64,000 bases of DNA from Pectobacterium parmentieri (lineage in GTDB: Bacteria > Pseudomonadota > Gammaproteobacteria > Enterobacterales > Enterobacteriaceae): contig NZ_CP015749.1 of assembly GCF_001742145.1 (NCBI RefSeq), positions 806,001 to 870,000 on the forward strand. Direction: 5' to 3'. The notes beneath the pieces are model-generated. The model searched no databases, had not been told where the DNA came from, and was given only the letters and a program-made list of their open reading frames with translations. How positions within the stretch are numbered: the first letter of the stretch is position 1; each line of letters starts with the position of its first letter. The position numbers and the translations under genes are program-made. Shown here piece by piece: positions 46,078 through 54,541 of this stretch.

Positions 46078-47211
46078 ATGAAGGATGTACGCATTGGGTT
46101 AATCGGCACGGGCTATATCGGGCGTGCGCATGCCATCGCCTACGCGCAGGCACCGACAGTCTTCGCGCTGAAAGGGAATCTGGTGAAAGCCATGCTAGCG
46201 GAAGTGTCGCCAGAATTGGCGGCTAAACGAGCGCAGGAATTCGGTTTTCAGCGCTCGACGGGAGACTGGTGCGCGCTGGTGGCCGATCCCGACATTGATG
46301 TGGTGGATATCTGCGCGCCGAACTTTCTGCATAAGACGATGGCGATGGCGGCTATCCAGCACGGCAAGCATGTTTACTCGGAAAAACCGCTGGCGCTGAA
46401 CGCGCGTGACGCCAGAGAAATGGTCGATGCTGCGCAGCGGGCGGGCGTGAAAACGCTGGTGGGTTTCAACTACATGAAGAACCCGACCTCACAACTGGCC
46501 AAAGAGATTATCGCCAGCGGCGAAATTGGCGAGGTGGTGCATTTTTACGGCACGCACAATGAGGATTATCTGGCCGATCCGAACAAACCCGCAGACTGGC
46601 ACTGCTTTAAAGAAACCGCAGGGCTGGGGGCGCTGGGGGATCTGGCGGCGCACATCGTCAACATGGCGCAGTATCTGGTGGGTGATATCGCCAGCGTCTG
46701 CGGCGATCTGCAAACGGTGATTGCGCAGCGCCCGACGGTATCGGGCAGCAGCGAGCGGGTACAGGTGGAGAATGAAGATCAGGCGCACGCGATGGTGCGG
46801 TTTGCCAACGGTGCACGCGGCGTGATTGAAACCTCGCGCATTGCTTGCGGACGCAAAATGGGCCTCACCTACGTGGTGACCGGCACCAAAGGCACGCTGA
46901 GTTTCACACAGGAACGCATGGCGGAGTTGAAGCTCTATCGACATGACGAACCGGAAAATCGGCAGGGATTTAAAACGCTGCTGACCGGACCACAACACCC
47001 TGATTACGCGGCCTTCTGTGCCAGTGCTGGACACGGCGTTGGATTTAACGATCAGAAAACGGTGGAAGTACGCGATCTGATCGACGGTATTGCGGCCGAC
47101 GTACCTATGTGGCCGGATTTTGAAGAGGGCTGGAAAGTCTCACGGGTTCTGGATGCGATCGTGCAGTCACACGAAACGGCGCGCTGGGTGAACGTGGGCG
47201 AGGTGGGCTGA
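46078..47211 (+). CDS. Second Gfo/Idh/MocA-family dehydrogenase of the iol operon
   Basis: A 377-residue oxidoreductase: RIGLIGTGYIGRAHAIAYAQ (dinucleotide fold), VYSEKPLALNARDA (catalytic EKP), GFNYMKNPTSQLAKEI and GALGDLAAHIVNMAQYLVG. It is longer than and clearly different from IolG in the same operon. Likely roles are oxidation of another inositol isomer (scyllo or D-chiro) or of a related ketose, by analogy with IolW/IolX enzymes of Bacillus. The start at 46078 follows GAGG; a GTG six bases earlier is possible. Confidence 0.85.
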   Translation: MKDVRIGLIGTGYIGRAHAIAYAQAPTVFALKGNLVKAMLAEVSPELAAKRAQEFGFQRSTGDWCALVADPDIDVVDICAPNFLHKTMAMAAIQHGKHVYSEKPLALNARDAREMVDAAQRAGVKTLVGFNYMKNPTSQLAKEIIASGEIGEVVHFYGTHNEDYLADPNKPADWHCFKETAGLGALGDLAAHIVNMAQYLVGDIASVCGDLQTVIAQRPTVSGSSERVQVENEDQAHAMVRFANGARGVIETSRIACGRKMGLTYVVTGTKGTLSFTQERMAELKLYRHDEPENRQGFKTLLTGPQHPDYAAFCASAGHGVGFNDQKTVEVRDLIDGIAADVPMWPDFEEGWKVSRVLDAIVQSHETARWVNVGEVG

Positions 47212-47252
47212 TTAAGGTTTTTTTTACGCGACTTTTTACAGGGTTTGCCGCT

Positions 47253-49157
47253 ATGAGTAAGGAAAAGACGTTTGATGTGATTTGCATGGGGCGCGTTGCT
47301 GTCGATCTGTACGGGCAGCAAATCGGTGCGCGTCTGGAAGATATGGGCAGTTTTGCTAAGTATCTGGGCGGGTCGTCCGGCAATGTGGCTTATGGCACGG
47401 CGCGACAGGGGCTACGTTCTTCCATGCTGGCGCGGGTCGGCGACGAGCATATGGGGCGCTTTCTGCGTGAAGAGCTGAATCAGGTCGGCTGCGACACCAG
47501 CCATTTAATTACCGATAAAGAACGTCTGACAGCACTGGTGTTGTTAGGCATCAAAGATCGCGATACCTTTCCGCTGATTTTCTACCGCGATAACTGTGCC
47601 GATATGGCGATTTCGCCTGAGGATTTCACCGAAGATTACATTGCGTCATCACGCTGTCTGGCGATTACCGGCACGCATCTCTCTCACCCTAACACGCGTG
47701 CAGCGGTGCTGACGGCACTGCAATATGCGCGGCGCAACGGGGTGAAGACGGCGTTGGATATTGACTACCGTCCGGTGCTATGGGGGCTGACGTCGCTGGG
47801 CGATGGTGAAACCCGTTTTGTTGAAGCGCAGGCCGTCACAGCACAGTTGCAGCAGGTGCTGTCGCTGTTCGACGTGATTGTCGGCACCGAAGAGGAATTC
47901 CACATTGCGGGCGGTAGCACGGATACCTTGCAGGCGTTGCGCACGGTACGGCAGTACACGCAGGCGGAACTGGTGTGCAAACGTGGGGCGCTGGGTTGTT
48001 CGGTGTTTAGCGATACCATTCCCGACCACCTGGATAAAGGCATTACGATCAAAGGCGTCCGTGTGGATGTGCTGAACGTGTTAGGTGCGGGTGATGCGTT
48101 TATGTCCGGCCTGCTGCGTGGCTATCTCAACGATGAAGGTTGGGAGAAAGCCTGTGCTTACGCCAATGCCTGTGGTGCGCTGGTGGTATCACGCCACGGC
48201 TGTGCGCCAGCGATGCCAAGCAAAATCGAGCTGGATAACTATTTGGCGCGTGCGGCGAGCGTTCCACGCCCCGATCTGGACGAAGAGCTTAACCATCTGC
48301 ACCGCGTGACGACACGTCGTAAACAGTGGCATGAGCTGTGCGTGATCGCGTTCGATCACCGTAGCCAGTTGGAAGACATGGCGCTGAACTGCGGCACGGA
48401 AATCAGCCGTATTCCGGCACTGAAAAAGCTGATTCTGCGTGCCAGCTATGACGCGGCACAACAGGCAGGGCTGGAAGGCAAAGCGGGTCTGCTGTGCGAC
48501 GGCACGTTCGGACAGGATGCACTGAATGACATCACTGGCAAAGGCTGGTGGATCGGCCGACCGATTGAGCTACCGGGATCGCGTCCGTTAATCATGGAAC
48601 GCGGCAACATCGGTTCACAACTGGTGAGCTGGCCGCTGGAGCACGTGGTGAAATGTCTGGTGTTCTTCCACCCTGAAGATGCCCACGCGCTGCGGCGCGA
48701 GCAGGAAATGAAGGTGATGGAGGTCTATCAGGCTTGTCGTCAGTCGGGTCATGAACTGCTGCTCGAAGTCATTCTTCCCGCAGGGATGGCGCACAGTGAT
48801 GCGCTTTATCTGCGTGCCATACAGCGCTTCTACAACCTTGGCGTGCGGCCAGACTGGTGGAAGTTGCCACCGCTGTCTGCCGAAGGCTGGGAACAGCTCA
48901 CGCCGCTGCTGGCGCAGCGCGATCCTTACTGTCGCGGCGTGGTCATCCTTGGACTGGATGCGCCGCTGGAAACGCTACAACAGGGGTTCAGCGCCGCCGT
49001 CAATTTCCCGATTGTGAAAGGGTTTGCTGTCGGTCGTACCCTGTTTGCCCAGCCAGCACAAAAGTGGCTGCGTAACGAGATCGATGACGCCGAATTGATT
49101 GAGCAAGTTAAACATAACTACCTGCAACTGATCGCCGTCTGGCGTCAGCGCGGTTAA
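47253..49157 (+). CDS. iolC: IolC: 5-dehydro-2-deoxygluconokinase fused to aldolase-like DUF2090 domain
   Basis: A 634-residue two-domain protein. Residues 1 to about 330 form a PfkB-type kinase (MGRVAVDLYGQQIGARLEDM, KYLGGSSGNVAYGTARQG, and the active-site NVLGAGDAFMSGLLRG). Residues from about 345 on form a DUF2090 barrel (LCVIAFDHRSQLEDMA, GLLCDGTFGQDAL, WPLEHVVKCLVFFHP). The kinase phosphorylates 2-deoxy-5-keto-gluconate; the second domain resembles a class I aldolase and may replace IolJ, which is not present in the window. About twice the length of a single-domain IolC. Confidence 0.93.
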   Translation: MSKEKTFDVICMGRVAVDLYGQQIGARLEDMGSFAKYLGGSSGNVAYGTARQGLRSSMLARVGDEHMGRFLREELNQVGCDTSHLITDKERLTALVLLGIKDRDTFPLIFYRDNCADMAISPEDFTEDYIASSRCLAITGTHLSHPNTRAAVLTALQYARRNGVKTALDIDYRPVLWGLTSLGDGETRFVEAQAVTAQLQQVLSLFDVIVGTEEEFHIAGGSTDTLQALRTVRQYTQAELVCKRGALGCSVFSDTIPDHLDKGITIKGVRVDVLNVLGAGDAFMSGLLRGYLNDEGWEKACAYANACGALVVSRHGCAPAMPSKIELDNYLARAASVPRPDLDEELNHLHRVTTRRKQWHELCVIAFDHRSQLEDMALNCGTEISRIPALKKLILRASYDAAQQAGLEGKAGLLCDGTFGQDALNDITGKGWWIGRPIELPGSRPLIMERGNIGSQLVSWPLEHVVKCLVFFHPEDAHALRREQEMKVMEVYQACRQSGHELLLEVILPAGMAHSDALYLRAIQRFYNLGVRPDWWKLPPLSAEGWEQLTPLLAQRDPYCRGVVILGLDAPLETLQQGFSAAVNFPIVKGFAVGRTLFAQPAQKWLRNEIDDAELIEQVKHNYLQLIAVWRQRG

Positions 49158-49192
49158 CCCGTTTCTATGTGATCGAATAAAGGGAAAATAAC

Positions 49193-50083
49193 ATGACTGT
49201 TCAACTTGGTATTAATCCACTCACCTGGACCAATGACGATTTGCCTTCTCTGGGCGCGGACACGCCGCTGGAAACTTGTTTGAGCGAAGGGCGGCAGGCA
49301 GGCTTCGTCGGTTTTGAATTAGGTAACAAGTTTCCACGTCAGGCCAGCGTGCTGGCGCCGATCCTGCAAGCGCATGATTTGCGGTTAGTCTCCGGCTGGT
49401 ATTCCGGCGAATTGCTGACCCGTTCAGTCGAAGAAGAGATTGAAGCGGTGCAAGGGCATCTGGCATTGCTGCGCGACCTCGGCGCGACGGTACTGGTGTT
49501 TGCCGAAGTCACGGGCGCGATCCATGGCGACCAACAAAAACCGGTTCATCTGCGTCCGCGCTTCCCAGAAGAACGCTGGCCGGAATACGGCAAAAAGCTG
49601 ACCGAATTTGCGCGCTACACACAACGTCAGGGCGTGCAGATTGCTTATCACCATCATATGGGTACGGTGATCGAAAGCGCACAGGACGTGGATAATCTGA
49701 TGGAACACACCGGGCCGGAAGTCGGGCTACTGCTGGATACCGGGCACCTGGCGTTTGCGGGGGCCGATCCGGTGGCAGTGGCGAAGCGCTGGATTAATCG
49801 CATCAACCACGTTCACTGCAAAGATATCCGCCCAGACGTGCTGAAAGACGTGAAAAACCGTAAAACCAGCTTTCTGGACGCGGTGCTAAGCGGCGTCTTT
49901 ACCGTGCCGGGTGATGGCTGTGTCGATTATCCGGCGGTATTCAGCATTCTGAAAGCTAACAACTACAGCGGATGGCTGGTGGTCGAAGCGGAACAGGACC
50001 CAGCCGTCGCGCATCCGCTAACCTATGCAACGCTGGGCTACAATAACTTGCAACGTTTCGCCCAGCAGGCGGAATTGATCTGA
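49193..50083 (+). CDS. iolE: myo-Inosose-2 dehydratase
   Basis: A 296-residue TIM-barrel enzyme that dehydrates 2-keto-myo-inositol to the cyclic diketone used by IolD. Features: GINPLTWTNDDLPSLG at the N-terminus, QGVQIAYHHHMGTVIES, GLLLDTGHLAFAGADP and NHVHCKDIRPDVL (metal-binding His/Asp/Glu residues), ending VVEAEQDPAVAHP. AAAGGG precedes the start. Usual length. It lies between iolC and iolB, all in one direction with short gaps. Confidence 0.94.
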   Translation: MTVQLGINPLTWTNDDLPSLGADTPLETCLSEGRQAGFVGFELGNKFPRQASVLAPILQAHDLRLVSGWYSGELLTRSVEEEIEAVQGHLALLRDLGATVLVFAEVTGAIHGDQQKPVHLRPRFPEERWPEYGKKLTEFARYTQRQGVQIAYHHHMGTVIESAQDVDNLMEHTGPEVGLLLDTGHLAFAGADPVAVAKRWINRINHVHCKDIRPDVLKDVKNRKTSFLDAVLSGVFTVPGDGCVDYPAVFSILKANNYSGWLVVEAEQDPAVAHPLTYATLGYNNLQRFAQQAELI

Positions 50084-50108
50084 TTTGTGGTGATATAGGA
50101 GGAAAAAG

Positions 50109-50939
50109 ATGTCCCGACTCTTATCACGTCATCGTGCGCCTGATGAAAACGGGCGCTCGCAGCACATCACCCCGGAAACGGCGGGCTGGCGATATGTAGG
50201 GTTCGATGTGTATCAACTGGCATCGGAGCAGGTGCTGTCGCTGCCCGCTAGCGATAACGAACGCTGCTTGGTGCTGATCAGCGGTAAAGCTACCGTTGTC
50301 ACGCCGAGTGAGCATTTCGAGCAGATTGGCGACCGAATGAGCCCGTTTGAACGCAGAAAGCCTTATGCGGTTTATGTCACGACTGGCGAAACGATTACGG
50401 TGACGGCACACACCGCGCTGGAGTTGGCAGTGTGCGCCGCACCGGGGTTTGGCACACATTCTACCCGGCTGATCGCGCCGCAGGATATTGACGCCGAGCA
50501 GCGTGGCGTCGGCAATAATCAGCGCTACGTGCATAACATTTTGCCAGAGGATAAAGCGGCGGATAGCCTGTTGGTGGTCGAAGTGTACACCGATGAGGGC
50601 TGTACCAGTTCTTACCCCAGCCACAAGCATGACGTCGATAATCCGCCGCAGGAAACCTATCTGGAAGAAACCTACTACCATCGGTTGAATCCAGAACAGG
50701 GGTTCTGCCTGCAACGCGTCTATACCGATGACCGTTCATTAGATGAATGCATGGCGGTATACGATAGGGATGTGGTGCAGGTGCCGCGTGGCTACCACCC
50801 GGTTGCCACGATTGCGGGCTATGACAGCTATTACCTAAATGTGATGGCAGGCCCTACGCGCCAGTGGCGTTTCACCTGGGAAGCAGATCACCAGTGGATC
50901 AACAGCCCCGAGTATGCGGATAAGCACAGGCAGGGATAG
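50109..50939 (+). CDS. iolB: 5-deoxy-glucuronate isomerase
   Basis: A 276-residue bicupin enzyme that isomerises 5-deoxy-glucuronate to 2-deoxy-5-keto-gluconate. Metal-binding motif SYPSHKHDVDNPPQETYLEE and the C-terminal VQVPRGYHPVATIAGYDSYY are clear. A very strong ribosome site (TAGGAGGAAAAAG) precedes it. It is the last gene of the operon and is followed by a terminator. Confidence 0.94.
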   Translation: MSRLLSRHRAPDENGRSQHITPETAGWRYVGFDVYQLASEQVLSLPASDNERCLVLISGKATVVTPSEHFEQIGDRMSPFERRKPYAVYVTTGETITVTAHTALELAVCAAPGFGTHSTRLIAPQDIDAEQRGVGNNQRYVHNILPEDKAADSLLVVEVYTDEGCTSSYPSHKHDVDNPPQETYLEETYYHRLNPEQGFCLQRVYTDDRSLDECMAVYDRDVVQVPRGYHPVATIAGYDSYYLNVMAGPTRQWRFTWEADHQWINSPEYADKHRQG

Positions 50940-50972
50940 AAATAATCGTATTGCCGCAAGGTGGTGAAAGTA

Positions 50973-51018
50973 TCTGGCATAGCGCTTCTCTGTTTTGCGA
51001 GGCCTATGCCAGTTTTAC
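50973..51018 (+). terminator. Terminator after iolB
   Basis: Nine-base stem CTGGCATAG / CTATGCCAG with a 22-base loop that can pair further, followed by TTTT; 34 bases after the iolB stop. Confidence 0.8.
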
Positions 51019-51117
51019 GTTTGGTCTGTGTATTTTCTCATTTAAACCTACTGTTTCTATTGGGCTACTCGTTATATTGCCTCGCAAGCATCATAAGGAA
51101 TGACGGGTAAGGGATTC

Positions 51118-51825
51118 ATGGATGACATAAAAATCTCTGCATTAGCGGAGGCTGTTGCTGAGGCGATAAAGGATATTGTTTATAACGCGATAACTGCTGG
51201 CCTGATGAAATCGGTGACCCCAGCAGTATTTTTTACGGCAGGTTCTCCCGGTGCTGGCAAGTCTGAGTTGATTAACCAAAGGCTCCGCGTTTTTTCTAAT
51301 ATTCTGGTGATAGATGCTGATGAATTCCGTCGGCTATTGCCTTACTACGAAGGAACCAATGCGCCACTCTTTCAGCGTGCAGCATCGAATCTTGTTGAGT
51401 ATGTCTACATGAAAGCGACAACTGAAGGCTTAGACATCATCATGGATTCAAATTTTGCGAGTTTTAAGAACGCTGAGTTCAATCTCTCTCTGGCTTTAGG
51501 TCGTGGTTATTTAACGGCTATCGATTATGTCTATTTAGATCCTGCACTCGCTTGGGCGTATGCCAGACAGCGAAAGCGCAAGGTACCGTTGAGTGTACTA
51601 AAGAATAACTTCATTAAATGTCGTTCGACGATCAAGAAAGTGTTGAAGGATGAACGATTTATAGGAAGGGTACAGGTAACGGTGTATTACCGTGAAAAAG
51701 ACTTTACGCAGCCCAATAAATTTAACGTTACTCGTATCAGAAATATTAAAACAGAAACCGAGTTTTTGAACTCGCATCGTTGCCCTTATACAAAACTTGC
51801 TCACCTTGGCGTTATTTCTGTATGA
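51118..51825 (+). CDS. Zeta-toxin-like P-loop kinase
   Basis: A 235-residue protein with the zeta/AAA_33 kinase fold. The P-loop AGSPGAGKSE (Lys48, Ser49) is followed by VIDADEFRRLLP (Asp66, Asp68 for substrate and metal), GLDIIMDSNFAS (Asp110) and an Arg/Lys-rich lid region AYARQRKRKVP. Zeta toxins phosphorylate UDP-GlcNAc and block cell-wall synthesis; this one's activity is not known. The start at 51118 follows AAGGG. No epsilon-like antitoxin is upstream; a small acidic gene follows 26 bases after the stop. Other P-loop kinases share this fold. Confidence 0.78.
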   Translation: MDDIKISALAEAVAEAIKDIVYNAITAGLMKSVTPAVFFTAGSPGAGKSELINQRLRVFSNILVIDADEFRRLLPYYEGTNAPLFQRAASNLVEYVYMKATTEGLDIIMDSNFASFKNAEFNLSLALGRGYLTAIDYVYLDPALAWAYARQRKRKVPLSVLKNNFIKCRSTIKKVLKDERFIGRVQVTVYYREKDFTQPNKFNVTRIRNIKTETEFLNSHRCPYTKLAHLGVISV

Positions 51826-51851
51826 TAAATATTCAGTATTAAGGAGTCGCT

Positions 51852-52109
51852 ATGCCATCAAAATTTGAAACTTTGCAAGAAGAGACAACATTTTCTCTTG
51901 CTGACCTCTATGGTGACGATATCTCTCCTGATGCCGCAAAGGCTGACATGTTAGCGTTCGAGCGCTCTATGAATGATATGCTCCCTGCATTGCTTTCCTC
52001 TGCCACGGAGAAAACGGCTTCCACCGTTGATACTCTGAGAAAAAAATTTGCAGTAGTAGCTAAAGATTCTGCTAATGCTGATGAGATTGTCTTCCAGATT
52101 CAAAAGTAA
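51852..52109 (+). CDS. Small acidic protein downstream of the zeta-like kinase, candidate partner
   Basis: An 85-residue acidic protein, not recognised. It starts MPSKFETLQEETTFSLADLY and is followed by a predicted helical stretch ending QKIQ-like (EIVFQIQK). AAGGAG before the start is strong. The 26-base gap from the kinase gene and same direction suggest one transcript, so it could be an antitoxin or regulator of the kinase. It is not similar to the epsilon antitoxin in any way I can see. Function unproven. Confidence 0.6.
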   Translation: MPSKFETLQEETTFSLADLYGDDISPDAAKADMLAFERSMNDMLPALLSSATEKTASTVDTLRKKFAVVAKDSANADEIVFQIQK

Positions 52110-52147
52110 ATAGTAAATCGGATCTCATCGCTACCCCATTCCTAGCT

Positions 52148-52822
52148 TCATTCCCGCCATTGCAGCGTGCCTTCTTTCAAATACCCAATGTGACTGGCCA
52201 TGAGTTCGGCTTCCTGTTCACTGTGCGTGACTAAAAGCGCGGTTTGTCCGGCGTCGCGTAGGATGTCGCGGACTTCCTGCCCTAATCGTTTGCGGCTGTC
52301 GGGATCGAGGCTGGATAGCGGTTCGTCGAGCAGCAGTACGGCGGGTTGGGGAGCTAGCGCCCGTGCTAGCGCGATACGCTGCTGTTGTCCACCGGACATC
52401 TCATGCGGGTAGCGTTGTCCCAATGTGGTCAGATCAACCAACTCAAGCATGGCGCGAACACGCGATTGCTGAAGATCTTTCGGCTGTTTTCGCAGGCCAA
52501 AGGCAATGTTCTGCGCGGCGGTCAGATGGGGAAACAGCGCGTAGTCCTGAAACACCATCCCGACATTGCGCTGTTCCGGCGGCAGATGCCTGTCTGGACC
52601 CGCCACGCAGTGCCCGCCGACGTGAATGGTTCCCTGAGTCACGTGCTCGAAACCGGCAATGGCGCGTAGCGCCGTGGTTTTGCCGCATCCTGATGCGCCC
52701 AGCAAACAGGCCAGTTCACCCGCGACAACCTGCATGGAGAAACCGTTCAGCACATGATGGAAATTATGCTTGTGCCCGTAGGCGACGTGGACATTATTCA
52801 GAACGAGTGTAGCCTCAGACAC
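52148..52822 (-). CDS. fbpC: Iron(III) ABC transporter ATPase (short form)
   Basis: A 224-residue ABC ATPase. Walker A GASGCGKTTALRAIAGF, Q-loop MVFQDYALFPHL, signature MSGGQQQRIALARAL, Walker B VLLLDEPLSSLD, and the H-loop LLVTHSEQEAEL. The regulatory C-terminal domain found in most FbpC/AfuC proteins (about 350 residues) is absent, so this is a minimal version. It is the last gene of the minus-strand operon with the permease and binding protein, and it converges on the small acidic gene. Confidence 0.9.
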   Translation of the reverse strand: MSEATLVLNNVHVAYGHKHNFHHVLNGFSMQVVAGELACLLGASGCGKTTALRAIAGFEHVTQGTIHVGGHCVAGPDRHLPPEQRNVGMVFQDYALFPHLTAAQNIAFGLRKQPKDLQQSRVRAMLELVDLTTLGQRYPHEMSGGQQQRIALARALAPQPAVLLLDEPLSSLDPDSRKRLGQEVRDILRDAGQTALLVTHSEQEAELMASHIGYLKEGTLQWRE

Positions 52823-52843
52823 CTTGACTCTTCCTCATGATTT

Positions 52844-54541
52844 TCATTCTTTCTCAATCGACGTTTTTAGCTGACTGCGTGCCAGCAGCACTACGGGGAG
52901 TGTGCCGGCCACCACAATCAGCAGTGCGGCAATCGCGCCTTCTTCATAGGTGCCTCTGGCCGCTTCGGCATAGAGGACGGTTGCCAGCGTCTCGAAATTG
53001 ACGGGGCGCAACAGCAGCGTCGCGGGGAGTTCTTTCATCGCGTCGGCAAACACCAGCAGCGCACTGGTTACCAGTGCCGGGCGCAGCAGGGGAAGATGCA
53101 CGCGGAAAAAGGTAACCAGCTCGCTTTCACCCAGTAGACGCGATGCCTGTTCCATCACTGGAGGAATGCGCGTCAGTCCGGCATCAAGCGCGCCTATCCC
53201 AATCGCCATAAAGCGAATGGCGCAGCAGACTACTAGGAGGATCCCTGCGGAAAGCAGCGGTAATCCTTTATAGCCGATCAGCTCAGCGAGAAAATTATCC
53301 GTCGCCATACCGGGCGTCAGCAGACCGATCGCCAGTACCGTACCGGGAACGGCGTAACCCAGCGAGGCGATTCTTAATACGGTGCGGCGTCGTTCCGGCG
53401 ATCGGTCAGTGATGGCCGAATGGCGGGCATACCATGCAATAATCAGGCTAACGACGGTGACGACCAGCGTGACGCCAACGGCCAGCAGCAGCGAGTTCTG
53501 TAACGACTGTATCAGGCCCGCGGAGATCGTCACGCTATCACCCAGCCGTTTGGCGCTTTCCCATGCCAGAAAGAGGGCAGGAGCGATGAAGCCGAGCAGA
53601 ATCGGCAACGCCGTCGCACAGGTCGCCAGCCAGGCACGAATCCCTTTCAACGGCGCGGGCATGATGCCGCGCATCTGCCGGCTGGTGCCGTAGCGCTGGT
53701 TTTTCCGGCCATAATATTCCAGCGTTAACAGCAGGATGACCACCGTTAGCATCGTGCAGGCAATCTGTGCCGCAGCGGGCAAATCCGAACGGGTGACCCA
53801 GGTGGTGTAGACCGTCACGGTCAGCGTATTCACCCCAAGGAATTCAGACGCGCCAATATCATTCAGCGTTTCCAGCAATGCCAGGCTGGTGCCGACCGCC
53901 AGCGCAGGACGCGCCATCGGCAGGGCAACGTGCAGGAAGGTGCCCGTCGCGCTCAACCCTAGTGTGCGAGCCGCTTCCAGCAGGTGCGCGGGTTGGCTGA
54001 TAAACATGGCACGCATGGTCAGGTAAACGTAGGGGTAGAGTACCAGCCCGAGAAGCAGAATAGCGCCCGTCATCGAGCGCAGATCCGGCAGGCGGAACTG
54101 ACGCGGGCTGTCATAGCCGAGAAGACTACGGATCGCTTCCTGAATCGGCCCAATAGGATGCAGCAGATCGAGCCAGGCAAAGGCAACAATGTAGGTTGGC
54201 ATCGCCAGCGGTAACAGCAGCGCCCAGCTAACGAACTGCCTGCCGGGGAAATCAAATGCGGTCACTAGCCAGGCGCAGCCTGCGCCAATCACCATCACTA
54301 ATGCGCCGACGCCGACCAGCAGAATTAGCGTGTTGAATGCGGCATTGGGCAGCACGTAGCGCATCAGATGATCCCAATGGCCAATGCCTGCACTAGCCGC
54401 TAGCCAAAGCAGGGAAACCAGCGGAGCCAGTACACCGAGTGCAATGACGATAGCTGCGATGCGAAGTGGAGAAAAAAAGAGGCGCGGCCGCCCGAGGGCG
54501 CCGCGCAGGGTTGACGAACCGGTCTTATTGATCGAATCCAA
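52844..54541 (-). CDS. fbpB: Iron(III) ABC transporter permease (double-length)
   Basis: A 565-residue membrane protein of the SfuB/FbpB class, two fused BPD_transp_1 domains each with about six helices. Coupling EAA-type loops are visible as LLEAARTLGLSATGTFLHVA in the first half and MEQASRLLGESELVTFFRVH in the second. It starts inside the end of the binding-protein gene (17-base overlap) and ends 21 bases before the ATPase gene. It carries ferric iron released from the binding protein across the inner membrane. Confidence 0.92.
   Translation of the reverse strand: MDSINKTGSSTLRGALGRPRLFFSPLRIAAIVIALGVLAPLVSLLWLAASAGIGHWDHLMRYVLPNAAFNTLILLVGVGALVMVIGAGCAWLVTAFDFPGRQFVSWALLLPLAMPTYIVAFAWLDLLHPIGPIQEAIRSLLGYDSPRQFRLPDLRSMTGAILLLGLVLYPYVYLTMRAMFISQPAHLLEAARTLGLSATGTFLHVALPMARPALAVGTSLALLETLNDIGASEFLGVNTLTVTVYTTWVTRSDLPAAAQIACTMLTVVILLLTLEYYGRKNQRYGTSRQMRGIMPAPLKGIRAWLATCATALPILLGFIAPALFLAWESAKRLGDSVTISAGLIQSLQNSLLLAVGVTLVVTVVSLIIAWYARHSAITDRSPERRRTVLRIASLGYAVPGTVLAIGLLTPGMATDNFLAELIGYKGLPLLSAGILLVVCCAIRFMAIGIGALDAGLTRIPPVMEQASRLLGESELVTFFRVHLPLLRPALVTSALLVFADAMKELPATLLLRPVNFETLATVLYAEAARGTYEEGAIAALLIVVAGTLPVVLLARSQLKTSIEKE

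Noticed and set aside
52385..52812. Plus-strand open frames across the iron ATPase and permease genes
   Set aside because: High-GC shadow frames opposite well-supported genes.
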